Of a DNA stretch of 64,000 nucleotides, positions 12,990 through 23,682 are shown piece after piece (the first letter of the stretch is position 1; every line of letters begins with the position of its first letter). Location: contig CM040441.1 in NCBI GenBank assembly GCA_022749755.1, positions 17,485,475 through 17,549,474 on the forward strand, written 5' to 3'. Origin of the DNA: Azadirachta indica (Eukaryota; Streptophyta; Magnoliopsida; Sapindales; Meliaceae). Under the pieces are notes generated by a model. It saw nothing but the letters and a program-made list of their open reading frames with translations. It made no database searches and was not told where the DNA came from. The position numbers and the translations under genes are program-made.

Positions 12990-13773
12990 CAAGAAAAAAA
13001 GACATACAAATCTCTAAGATTTGGTTTAACATACTGATTAGTTTTAATAGTTTTCAAAATATCTTCATAAGTTCCAATTTATTTTAAAATGATAATTATA
13101 TCCCCATTAGTAATAGTTATTTAATAAAAATTATTATTAAAACTTTAAAATTTGACAAAATAAAATATATTTATAAAAAAGGCATTAATAAGTAATATAT
13201 TAACATTATAATATTTAAATATATTAAAAATTATGCATTTTATAAATAATATATTTATTCTTATTATGTGTTATATATATATAATATATAATATAGTTTA
13301 GTTGCACATAATATAAATTATTATATAGTCATAAGTATTGTACTATGGTATAATTTATTTTTATATTAATATTTATTTATAATTTATTTTATTTATCTTT
13401 CTAATACATAATTTGAATTGTTAACTTATCATAAAATAAATAAATTTATATTTTTAGTTATAATATATTAACAAGTATTATTTATATTGTTTATAAAATA
13501 TGTGAATTTATGATATGTTCATAAATATTGTATTATTAATGAACTATAAAATAATATTGTATTTATTTTATTAATGTATTTTTGATAAATATATTTTATT
13601 TTATTTTATTAAATTTTAAAGATTTAATAATAATTTTTGTTAAATAAACTATTACTAATAAGGATATAATTGTCATTTTAAAATAAATTGAGGCTTGTAT
13701 AGATATTTTCAAAATTATTAGATCTAATTAATATATTAAACCAAACTTTAAACACCTGCATGTCGTTTTTCCT
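12990..13773. mobile_element. Inverted-repeat element, family T, copy 1
   Basis: The left part (about 12990-13160) reads AAGAAAAAAAGACATACAAA, then a block with ACTGATTAGTTTTAATAG and TAATAGTTATTTAATAAAAA. The right part (about 13610-13773) is its imperfect reverse complement, including CTATTACTAATAAGGATATA and TTATTAGATCTAATTAATAT. The middle is nearly pure A/T. The family recurs at 16080-16607, about 53300-53880 and about 54250-54925, with shorter pieces at about 38935-39225 and 55935-56060. No transposase is visible; borders are approximate. Confidence 0.6.
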
Positions 13774-13777
13774 TTAT

Positions 13778-13816
<39 letters not shown>

Positions 13817-13822
13817 ATTATG

Positions 13823-13870
<48 letters not shown>
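13778..13870. repeat. Compound (ATG)n(ATT)n microsatellite
   Basis: About a dozen ATG units followed by about eighteen ATT units, directly beside the right end of the preceding inverted-repeat element. Confidence 0.95.
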
Positions 13871-15792
13871 GTTAGTATTATATATTGTGCTTAATTTGAA
13901 ATTTTAAAATAAAAGAATTTGGAAAAGAATTATTATTGTGAAAAGATGTATTTCCTAAGGATATACAAGAAGGTCTTTTTAATGCAAAATATAAGAGTAT
14001 TTATGACTTTACAAATCTTTTTATTTTAACACAATGGTCTAATTACTAAACTTTGGAAAGATAAAAGAAGGAGAAAGTGGTTATCTTAATATTTGTTTAA
14101 GATTGAGATGATGTAATTTTAAAATAATTTCTCTTTAACGAAGATATTAAATGTCAGTGAAAAAATAAGAGTACACTTGATTTGTAATTCTTAAATTGTT
14201 ATAAAAAATTAGAATAAAATTCAAAATTATTAAATTTAAATAAATAATTTATCAATGGGATAATAAGTTAATAACATTTTATCTTAGAATATTGAAACAA
14301 TAACAAACCAGATTATAATTTTTTTAATTTTAATGTTTTAATCTCTGGCACTTGTGAAAAATAGGGTGGGAAAACAAGGACATAGGGAGTAAACTGAAAA
14401 ATAGAATAAACTATATCCCAATTTGTTATTTCTTTAAACTTTAGGGACAAAATGTTATTATCTGTTGAACAAAATCAAAAACTTACCAGCCGCCAGCGGT
14501 TCAAACGTCCGCTCGGGTTAGTTGGCTAATAATTTAATATAATTAATTTGGAATAAAAGTTTTATAATTAATAATTTTTTCCACCCTATTTTTAACTGTG
14601 TCCACCAACAACTCTATTTGGCTTGGAGATATTTTCCGATGGATAAATTACATACAGCTCCTTATATTTTGCTTTCTTTTTATACGAGTCTTGACATAAT
14701 TTTTTTCTTCAATATTTTTGTATAAATTACCTATGTTACCGTACTTTCGTCCAGTTGAAATTTTATATGTTAACTTGAAATGATTAATTGTTTTTTTATC
14801 CAAAAAACTCACTCCGAAATTTTCAAGAGTGCAACCGTGTGTTTAAATTATTTATTGGTTAAAATGCATAAAAAAGAAGTATCAAATATTATTTAGAATG
14901 CATAAAAAATTATTGTTTAGAAAATAAAGTATTTTAACGTGTCAAACTTTAAAATAAGGCTATTTTAGATATTTTAACTTTTTATTGGTGAAGTATCAAT
15001 AAATTGGAAGTAAGTTATGTGATAAGAGAGATATCTATTAAATTATATGTATAAAAATTAGAATCCATTTTCTTTAGATTGTCTCTATTTTTAAAGAGAT
15101 ATTGTAATATATCCTCAATTTTTTTAAAAAAATAATAAATATCCCTGAAATTTTTAGGGTGTGTTAAATATCTAAATTTTGAGAGGAAAAAACTTCTTTG
15201 ACGGTTAAAATATTACCATTTAAATTCCTAAATTTAATTAAAATAACAAAAATAGAATAAAAGGTTTCATTATTAACAATCCAGTCCCTGTACGCCATGC
15301 AGAATTTCTAATATATTAAAAAGAGAAATGTTAAACTTAAAATAATTTATTTTATTTTTAAAAGCTATAAAAATAAAAATATTATTTATTTAAATTAAAC
15401 ATTTTTTCCATTATTAAAATTCCAAATAGGTCTCAATTTGTTATTTTGTTTTATGCATTTTTTGCTTTCTATATATATAGTTATCGTAAACATATTTTAA
15501 TATTATAAGATTTTCTATTACTTTTAACATATTTATTAAGTATAGTACGTTAATTAAACATTAATTATACATATTAAATATAAATCTCTTTTTTTTTTTT
15601 TTACATGAAACATATATGCAGATTTGCATTGAACTTAAATTTGAACAAATACGAACAACATAGTTATTGAATTTATAATTAATCTATTTCACTTAAGAAT
15701 AAGCATTACATAGATAGAACAAATTATAAAAACTTTAAATTTTGTTCTTATTATCTCAAAAAAAAGGTATAATAATATTACGAATAATAAAT
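13871..15792. other. Intergenic AT-rich spacer, no gene seen
   Basis: No coding frame of note. The last 200-300 bp resemble the sequence downstream of the third GASA gene (about 21690-22042), including ACATGAAACATATATGCAG, and so form a duplicated 3' flank. Confidence 0.5.
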
Positions 15793-17109
15793 TTAAGGAC
15801 ATTTGGGGCCTCCTTTTTTGGTCTTCCAGTTGTTGTAGCAAGGACATTCTTCTTTATGCCCATACGTACCAGAAGGAACACACAAGCATTTTCGACAACA
15901 CATGTTGCAGAAAAATAAACATGGCTTTTTATGCGATGTTGCCGAGCAACGGTAGGCACATGCATCTGCACACTCTGCATTTATATTATATACCCACGTA
16001 ATTCATAAATTAATTTCAATTAATGCTATTTTTTCAATTTAAAAATAAAATAAATATAATTGTATCATAATATTATAAAAGGAAAAAAATTTAAAGATCC
16101 CTAAAGTTTGTTCTATTAGGTTGATTAGTTATAATAGTCTTTAAAATATTTATTAAGGTCCTAATTTACTAAAAAAATAACGATTGTATTCCTATTTAAT
16201 GATATTTAGAACTTAGAAAATTATTTTTGAATTTTTAACTAAAAATTAATATAATAATAATGATAATGTATTATGTTATAATAAAATATAAATTTATTTA
16301 TTTTACAGCATATTAATAATTCAACATTAATTATGTATTAGAAATAATAAAATAAAGCATAAATAAATATAAATTTATAATATATTTATAAAATATTATA
16401 TTGTTAATATGTTAGAAAATAATATCATTATTTATTTTATTAATATATTTTAGATAAATATATTATATTTTGTCAAATTTTAAAAATTTAATATTCATTT
16501 TTATTAAATAACTATTATTGAGAGGGGTATAATAGTTGTTTTCTAATAAATTATGACTTTAATCAGTTTAATAAACCAAACCTCAGGGACTTATAAGTCT
16601 TTTACTCTATTATAAATCATATAAATAATAATTTTAATGGTAAGTAATGATATTCATATTCATAATTAAATATGTTATAAAAAAAAAAGAAAAGAAAAAT
16701 GTTATTTACGTTCGGGACGAAGTGATCCCTCCCCGCCAGCCTGTAAATATCAAACAATTATTGAATTATATATAGATGTTATGATATTGAAATTATAGAT
16801 ATAAAAAAATAAAAATAAAAATTATGAAAATTAATAGATAGCATCTGTAATTACAAAAAGATCTTTTGTCAAAACTTACAGGATGATAGGTAACACCCTT
16901 GTAATTTTCATCCATTACCTGCATTAACAAATTAAATTTTAATAATTATAAAATATATTTTAATTAATATTATTCTTATTATTATTATTTTAATTTAAAA
17001 AAAAAATCATTAATAAAGAAAGAAGATATATAGAGATTCTCACACCTGAAGCTTCAATAAGAAAGACCAAAGAAAGGAGGACAAAGAGGGAACATGAAAG
17101 CTTAGCCAT
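15793..17109 (-). CDS. GASA: GASA/snakin (gibberellin-regulated) cysteine-rich secreted peptide, copy 1, mosaic
   Basis: Exons 17044-17109, 16880-16918, 16710-16740 and 15793-15974 encode 105 residues. Residues 1-22 form a signal peptide (MAKLSCSLFVLLSLVFLIEA), followed by a short variable linker and the GASA domain with its 12 cysteines (spacing C-x3-C-x3-C, then CC, KCLC, ECPC and a final KCP). GASA peptides are secreted, disulfide-rich proteins involved in hormone response, growth and antimicrobial defence. The donor after exon 1 (GT|GTGAGA) was chosen because it alone keeps the frame into VMDENYKGVTYHP. Exons 1-3 and intron 3 resemble copy 2, whereas nearly all of exon 4 and the 3' flank resemble copy 3. 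Intron 3 carries a 528-bp transposon-like insertion. Confidence 0.87.
16080..16607. mobile_element. Inverted-repeat element (family T) inserted in GASA copy 1 intron 3
   Basis: TATTATAAA occurs on both sides (16071-16079 and 16608-16616), a 9-bp duplication. The ends are imperfect inverted repeats: the left has AAAGATCCCTAAAGTTTG and the right, read inward, AAGTCCCTGAGGTTTGG followed by TTTATTAAACTGATTA. The matching intron of GASA copy 2 has an uninterrupted site (AATATTATAAGTTATAT, about 20600), so this is an insertion with an empty-site control. No coding capacity is seen; it is probably Mutator-like by duplication length. Confidence 0.8.
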
Positions 17110-17189
17110 ATTTTTCTTTTCTTTCTTTTCTTTTTTAAGAATATGAGAAAATAATAATAATAACAAAATTAAGAACGACATTTATATAA

Positions 17190-17690
17190 CATATGATCCT
17201 TTTAATGAACACCACATTTCAGTATGTTCTCATTTATTATATCAAATCATTTTTAGTTGTTATTTTTAATATAATTCTTGTTTTATGGTAGGTAATTAAA
17301 TGTTAATGAACAACAATTTATTTTCTAATTAAATTTTCATTGTAAATTTTCAAATTTACTTACTGTATATTCTATGTATAGAGATTTTGTTTTCAAAAGA
17401 CAATGTCTTAATTGTTGTATTTTATGTGTAGACTTTGTTATGACCTCTCAATGGATGCCAAGTTTCAATGTGTTCTCATTCATTATTTTCAATTAGTTTT
17501 AGTTGTTTATTTTTAATATAATTCTTCTTTTGGGGTAACTAATTAATACTACCTAAGAACAATTTATTATCTAATTAAATTTCTATTGCAAATACTAACA
17601 ATATACTACGCATAGAGATTTTGCTATCAAGGACAACGTGCTATAGATATTTTATATTCTATTTATAGGTTTTGTTATGATTTATTAACT
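17190..17690. repeat. Two tandem copies of a GASA upstream unit
   Basis: Two diverged units of about 245 bp (about 17190-17440 and 17441-17690) share blocks such as TGTTCTCATT, TTTAATATAATTCTT, TTTCTAATTAAATTT-type sequence and AGAGATTTTG. The same unit occurs once upstream of GASA copy 2 (about 21225-21470) and, more diverged, upstream of copy 3 (about 23795-24030). It is therefore the ancestral promoter/5' flank of these genes, duplicated at copy 1. Confidence 0.65.
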
Positions 17691-18399
17691 TTTATTGACT
17701 TAATTTAATAAATTAATATGATTTTAAAGTAATTTTTATTATCATTCTAATTATTGGGATTAAATGGCGAATAAACCAATCATCTTACTTTATTTCTCTA
17801 AATTCATTTAAAGTTTTAATTATCACAATTGATTATTTCAAAATAACTCGTGCTATATACACAAACTCCTATAAAAAAATTTATTGATAAAAATTATTGT
17901 GATAATATTATATTATTCTCATACGTCGTACATTTTGAAGGGAATAAGAAAAATTTTTTACAAAAATAAAACAATATATATGAAATATATAACAATATAT
18001 AATTTTGTCATATTAATTTCTATAGATAAAACTTGCATAATAGTTTCTATCTCTAACATTATTTGTTTTAAAATATATGTATGCAACAAAATTTGATCAA
18101 AATTCTCTTCAAAAATCCTCAATTACTTCAATTTATCATTATAAAAGAAATTTACACTTTTTCAATATATAATTTAATATATATAATTTTTCCATTAATA
18201 TCTTGAATGGTTATATGCTTGTATCAAAATTATTTCACATATAAAGCTAAAACTATATCTTAAAGTTTACGTCATTTATTTTAGTGCTCTTTATTTTTTA
18301 TTTTCAGTAGTTAAATGTAGCTTTATTTAAAAAAAAAAAATCCGTTTTTAACATTTTCACAAATACAAAATCCCATCTTATCGTTCATACACAAATTGA
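17691..18399. other. Spacer upstream of GASA copy 1
   Basis: AT-rich, no gene recognised. The 70-codon + frame at 17884-18096 is low-complexity Ile/Lys/Tyr sequence with no domain. Confidence 0.5.
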
Positions 18400-19949
18400 A
18401 GAAACTAACAGCCATTGGATGAATTAGCGAGAGGAAATGGTTGGAATTCCTTGAAATACTAAAAAAGTGAGGATTAAGTGCAAAACCCTCTGAATAGGAT
18501 TCTTACCTAGGGAAACTATCTGCGCCAGTAGATTTGCGAAGGTAAGAGTGCAAGTTGAGAGATGCACCAGGCATCAAGCACTCTCAAATGAACCTAAAAT
18601 AGGTTATAGGGGAGAGATTGTGGTGTTTTCTACTAATATTATGCAGAGTAATATTAAGTGTTTGTAGCAAAACCTCTTATGAGTTTGGGAGCACAGCAAA
18701 TATTAGTTCAGGAAGTGCACCGTAGATTTTGCATACAAGTGCAAGGGTTCTCAAACATGTAATGCAAAATTTAAAATAAGGAGAGCATGATCAAGGCGAC
18801 ATTTGATGGCTCCGAGCCTTACCTTGCATCGAGATTTCAAGACATAAAGAAGCAATGGGGTGACTATAAAACACATGCACTTGGTGCATAGGGTTATATC
18901 TTCCTTCTTTGCAAAAAATTATAGATGCATTTAGGGGAGTGCATTAGGCTGACCATCTGAAGATTAAAAAGATAGTGAGTTTGTAGGAAAACTCAAGGAG
19001 TTAGCAAAATGAGATCGAGGGTCATGTGAAGACTTGTTCAAGTAGGGCAAGATAGAGAAGAAACCAAAATTTGATAATGATGACCAAGGAAAGGTTATAA
19101 AGAGACAAGCCAAGGAAGCGAAAAAGGTGCATACATAGCTTTAATTTATCTATGACAAGGGTGTCAAAATTTTCTAGGAGGGGTGGTTTGTTAGATTCCC
19201 ATGGCATACATAGGCTTAATTTTGAGGCCCCGCACAGAGTAGAAATGTTATAGAAAACTAGAGGCAACATTTATGCACTCGTAAATCAAAGATAAAGGCA
19301 CATGGTAGAAGCATATAGAGGCACACAAAGTAATTATAGACATATAAGTGTTCTAAAAACACAATGTCAATGGTCCACAGTGCCAAAAATCACCTGGCGA
19401 GTCTAAATTTCAAAACAACAAACAAACAGATATATGCAGACAATAGCTATTGAGGTTGTTGGATAGTGCATTATGTGACAATAGAGAGCAATGGGGGTTT
19501 GATTAGACTGACCTATGAGTCCGAGTTCTTTAAACAGTAGTATGGAGAACTTCAAAAAGCCTAGAAAATGGTTTACATGTTGGAAATGGGGCAAAAGAGA
19601 TTTGATCTTCTTGAGTTGACTAAAAATTCCCTAGTCTCGCCTTGAATCAAGAGAAGTGACACAAAATAAGATTTTAGTTGTTGTTTAGACCTAGTAAACA
19701 GGTTAGGTTTCAATGTATATGTTATATATTTGTCCCTAAGTAATCAGGGACATTACTTGCAACCTTGTATCTATAAATAGGTCGTGGTAGCATATACTTG
19801 AGACAGCAAATTAGCAAGCAAGGGTGAGTTGTCTTTAAGCACATATTATATTATATATATATATATATATTTTTTGACAGAATAAAAAAAAATTGTAGGT
19901 TGGAGCCTTCGTAAATAGCGTGCATTATCTTACTCGGTAGTGTCCAACA
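18400..19949 (+). mobile_element. 5'-truncated LTR retrotransposon remnant with 3' LTR
   Basis: A putative LTR spans 19189-19949 (761 bp): it starts TGTTAGATTCCC and ends GTGTCCAACA (TG...CA). Immediately before it is a polypurine tract, AGGAGGGGTGG (about 19177-19187). Inside it are CTATAAATAG (about 19770), a TATA-like box, and a downstream AATAAA. About 800 bp upstream has more balanced composition than its surroundings and is probably decayed internal sequence. No intact gag or pol frame, 5' LTR or primer-binding site was found. It lies between GASA copies 1 and 2. Confidence 0.6.
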
Positions 19950-20246
19950 AATTTATGAGAGTGAGAGTTGAGGTTATTGGGAAATGGAAGAAGTTGCTAA
20001 GTTTTACGTATATGTTTACATATATTCATTTGTAAATTATTGAATTTATGTACTTTTAACAAGTTGTGATTGAATTTAATATATCTATTAATTATGATAT
20101 ATTAATTATATGATTAAACAAATCATATTTCTATTTTAAACTATAATTAAACATGTTATGATATATAAAAGATAATATTGAGGAAGAAAAAGTTATTAGT
20201 TTGAAGAAGAGCTAGAGCAAAGTTAATTAAAATTAAGAAGAAGAAA

Positions 20247-21111
20247 TCAAGGGCATTTAGGGGTTCCTCTCTTGGTCTTCCAATTGTTGTAGCAAGGGCA
20301 TTCTTCTTTGTGCCCATAAGTACCAGAAGGAACACACAAGCATTTTAGACAACAAATGTTGCAGTATTTTAAGCATGCCCTTTTACGCCATGTTGCTGAA
20401 CAACGATAAGCACACGCATCTGAACACTCTGCATATATACATACACACATTAATTCATAAATTAATTTGAATTAATGCTATTTTTGTTATTTGGAAACAA
20501 AATTAAAATAAACAAATAAATATATTACTATTAGGTTATTAAATTTAGGGTTTCTACTTGCATTCTAAGGAAATTATGGGAATATTTTGAATTATATCAT
20601 AATATTATAAGTTATATAAATAATAATAATTTCAATGGTAAGTAACAATATTTATAATTAGATAAATTATAGAAAAAGTAAAAGAAAAGAAAATTGTTAT
20701 TTACGTTCGGGACGAAGTGATCCCTCCCCGCCAGCCTGTAAATATCAAACAATTATTGAATTATATAGAGATGTTTTTATATTGAAATTATAGATATAAA
20801 AAAGTGAAAATAAAAATCATGAAAATTAATAAATAAAAAAAATCTGTAATTACAAAAAATCTTTCGTCAAAACTTACAGGTTGGTAGGTAACACCCTTGT
20901 AATTTTCATCCATGACCTGCATTGAAAAATTTCAATACTTAAAGAAATATTTTAATAATAAAATTATTATTATTTTAATTTTTAAAAAAATTTATATAAT
21001 AATAACAATAAAATGAAGATATATAGAGATTTTTACACTTGAAGCTTCAATGAGAAGAAGCAAAGAAAGGAGGACAGAGAGGGAAATGGAAATCCATGAA
21101 AGCTTAGCCAT
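20247..21111 (-). CDS. GASA: GASA/snakin cysteine-rich secreted peptide, copy 2
   Basis: Exons 21037-21111, 20878-20916, 20705-20735 and 20247-20428 give 108 residues. The signal peptide (MAKLSWISISLSVLLSLLLL) is followed by VMDENYKGVTYQP, AGGEGSLRPE and a complete 12-cysteine GASA domain ending RGTPKCP. Exon 3 is identical to that of copy 1. Exon 4 is the most divergent of the three (SATWRKRACLKYC where the others have SATSHK-PC). All introns are GT-AG and the phase pattern (0, 0, 1) is the same in all three genes. Expected role is a secreted, disulfide-stabilised growth or defence peptide; hormone responsiveness is inferred from the family name only. Confidence 0.88.
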
Positions 21112-21651
21112 ATTTTTCTTTTCTTTTCTTTTCTTTCTTTTCTTTCTTTTCTTTAAGAATATGAAAAAACAATAATAATAATAATAAAGTTTAGATTAAT
21201 ATTTATAGAATATATGATCAGTTTAATGAAAACCACCTTTCAATGTGTTCTCATTTATTATTTCAAACTATTTTTGGTTGTTAATCTTAATAAAATTCTT
21301 CTTTTATGGTAAGTAATTAAATGTTAATAAAGAACAATTTATTTTCTAATTAAATTTCTAATGCCAATGCTTATATTATACTATTTATAGAGATTTTACT
21401 ATCAAGGATAATGTCCTATATGTGTTATAATTTATCTTACTTTTTATTGACTTTGTTGATATAAGAAAATCTTACTTTTTATAACATCATTATTGCACCA
21501 TAACATAGATCTATTTACTTTCAATGATTTATACCGAATCTAATATATATATTAATTATATATATTAAATTTAATCTCAATTATTGAAAATGTATCTAAT
21601 GGTCTAAAATAATTATGAAAACATATGTAAAAATATGATGATGATAATCCA

Positions 21652-21688
<37 letters not shown>

Positions 21689-22042
21689 ATCATAAACATA
21701 TTTTCTTGTTACATAAACTCTTCTATTACTTTTAAACCGTTGGATTAATCTACATCAAATGAATAAAATTATATTTAACATGTTTATTAAGTATAGTATA
21801 TTAGTTATATATTAATTACACAAGTTAAATATAAGTATCTTTTTTTCACATGAAACATATATGCAGCTACATTTGCATTAAACTTAAATTCGAACAAATA
21901 GGAGCAACATAATTATTGCATTTATGATTAAATTTATTGGGCTTAAGTAAGCATTACATAGATAGGACAAAACTTTTTAAATTTTGTTGTTATAATTATT
22001 TTCTGAAGAATAATAGGTATAATAATATTATGAATAATAAAT
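21112..22042. other. Spacer between GASA copies 2 and 3 with (AT)n run
   Basis: It holds the single promoter-like unit of copy 2 (about 21225-21470), an inverted-repeat-type AT fragment, an (AT)n run at about 21656-21682, and the 3' flank of copy 3. No separate gene is visible. Confidence 0.55.
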
Positions 22043-23682
22043 TTAAGGACATTTAGGGCCTCCTTCTTTGGTCTTCCAATTGTTGTAGCAAGGACATTCT
22101 TCTTTATGCCCATAAGTACCGGAAGGAACACACAAGCATTTTTTGCAACACATGTTGCAAAATTCTAAGCATGGGTTTTTATGCGATGTTGCCGAGCAAC
22201 GGTAGGCACATGCAGCCGAACACTCTGCACATTCACGAATGAAAGTATTATTGTTTGAGAAATAGAGGCGTAAAATGAGTCGAAATAATACAATACAATA
22301 TAGCATAATACGAGATTAATATAAAATAAAAATGCAATCTTATAGATGTGAAAGCTCGAATAAGTTTGTGTTTAACTTATGTTTTGTATACGAAAGCATA
22401 GTGGTCCAATATGAAATCTTGAATAATTAGAAAATTAACAATATCGCTCGTAATATTTGTCGAGAAATCAAATTGATATTTTAGTAATTTTAATTAATAA
22501 ACTTTTTAAAGAAACATAAAATGGTTTCATGAGTCATGTGAAGACAATCATTAAAATAATTTACATAGCAATAATCCAATACAAAACACAAATGAACCTA
22601 AATTTTTCGTACTAAAATAAAATAAACAACATGATTTACATTTTATTATATTTAGATTTATAAAAAGATAGTGTCTAGATTATGATTTTAAAAAGTCAAA
22701 CTTTGTTGTAATTATAAAATATATGATATATATATATGTATATATTGAATGATATAAAAGAACACAAATAAAATTTAACTAAAAAATTGAAAAATTTCTA
22801 TTTACCTTCAGGTTTTAGTGATCCCTCTCCACCAGTCTGTGGATACATATCATAGATGTTATATATTAATTAAGTTGAAACAGTAGATTAAGAAAAATAA
22901 AATATTGATTTATTATTATTACTAAAATAAATAAATAAAATATAGTTAAACAATTATAAAAACTAACTAAATTGTAAGCACTTACAGGACGATATATTGC
23001 ACCCTTGTTAGCAGCAGCCTGCATTTGGAAATTTTAATGGTTCAATAATTCAACAATTATATATACAGATTAATGTTTTATAATTTTATATAATTTTTTA
23101 CATCATCTATAAACTATCAATTTTATAGAAATTAAATCAAACAAATATAATTGATATATTATAATTAATGCATATATAAAATACAATTTTAACCGTTAAA
23201 AATGTATAGATTTAATAGTTTATAAATAACATAAAAATTGTATAAAATTAAATATCTACTGATTCGTCATATATATATATATATGTGTGTGTATGTATTA
23301 GCGTGCATGCGCATGTGTGCACGTGTGTGTTCGTGTGTGTTTGCATATGTATGTATGTGTGTGTGTATGTGTGTGTATATATATATGTATTTATATTCTC
23401 TATGTTCATATCTTTTAAATGCAGAGTTGAATAAATCATGTAAGTATAATATAAATATGACACAACTTATATAAATTATTGATGTTTTTAATTAAATTTA
23501 TATTTTAACGATTGTGAGTGTGTGTGCGTGCATATATTTTTATTTGTGTAAACATATAGAAAGAATATAAAAAAGAAGATAGTGAAAGAAAGAAAGGGAG
23601 AGAGAAAGAGACTCACATTTGAAGCTTGAATAGCAAAGACCAAAGAAAGGAGGAGAAAGAGAGCAAGAGAAATATTAGCCAT
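22043..23682 (-). CDS. GASA: GASA/snakin cysteine-rich secreted peptide, copy 3
   Basis: Exons 23617-23682, 22986-23018, 22806-22836 and 22043-22224 encode 103 residues. The signal peptide is MANISLALFLLLSLVFAIQA; exon 2 encodes AAANKGAIYRP, close to the usual plant GASA linker; exon 3 gives TGGEGSLKPE; exon 4 has the 12-cysteine domain ending TKEGGPKCP. This copy is closest to the general family consensus. Intron 1 contains a long alternating TG/TA tract. Its exon 4 is nearly identical to that of copy 1 over a 39-base stretch (CGATGTTGCCGAGCAACGG and neighbours on the + strand). Confidence 0.88.
23270..23392. repeat. Alternating purine-pyrimidine (TA/TG/CG-containing) tract in GASA copy 3 intron 1
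   Basis: About 120 bp of nearly unbroken alternation: ATATAT, then GTGTGTGTATGTAT, GCGTGCATGCGCATGTGTGC, ACGTGTGTGT, GTATGTGTGTGTGTATGTG and TATATATATATG. Such (TG)n with embedded CG steps is the classic sequence type for left-handed Z-DNA. It sits in the first intron of GASA copy 3. Confidence 0.85.

Noticed and set aside
13778..13870. Possible CRISPR-like regular repeat
   Set aside because: Simple trinucleotide microsatellite with no spacers, in a plant genome.
15756..15980. 74-codon minus frame with a basic patch
   Set aside because: Out-of-frame reading of GASA copy 1 exon 4; the true frame has the 12 cysteines.
19022..19594. Two minus frames of 82 and 63 codons
   Set aside because: They fall inside the LTR remnant, antisense to it, with no similarity to known proteins.
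23238..23474. Cys/Val-rich + frame over the TG tract
   Set aside because: Translation of the alternating TG/TA repeat, not a protein.
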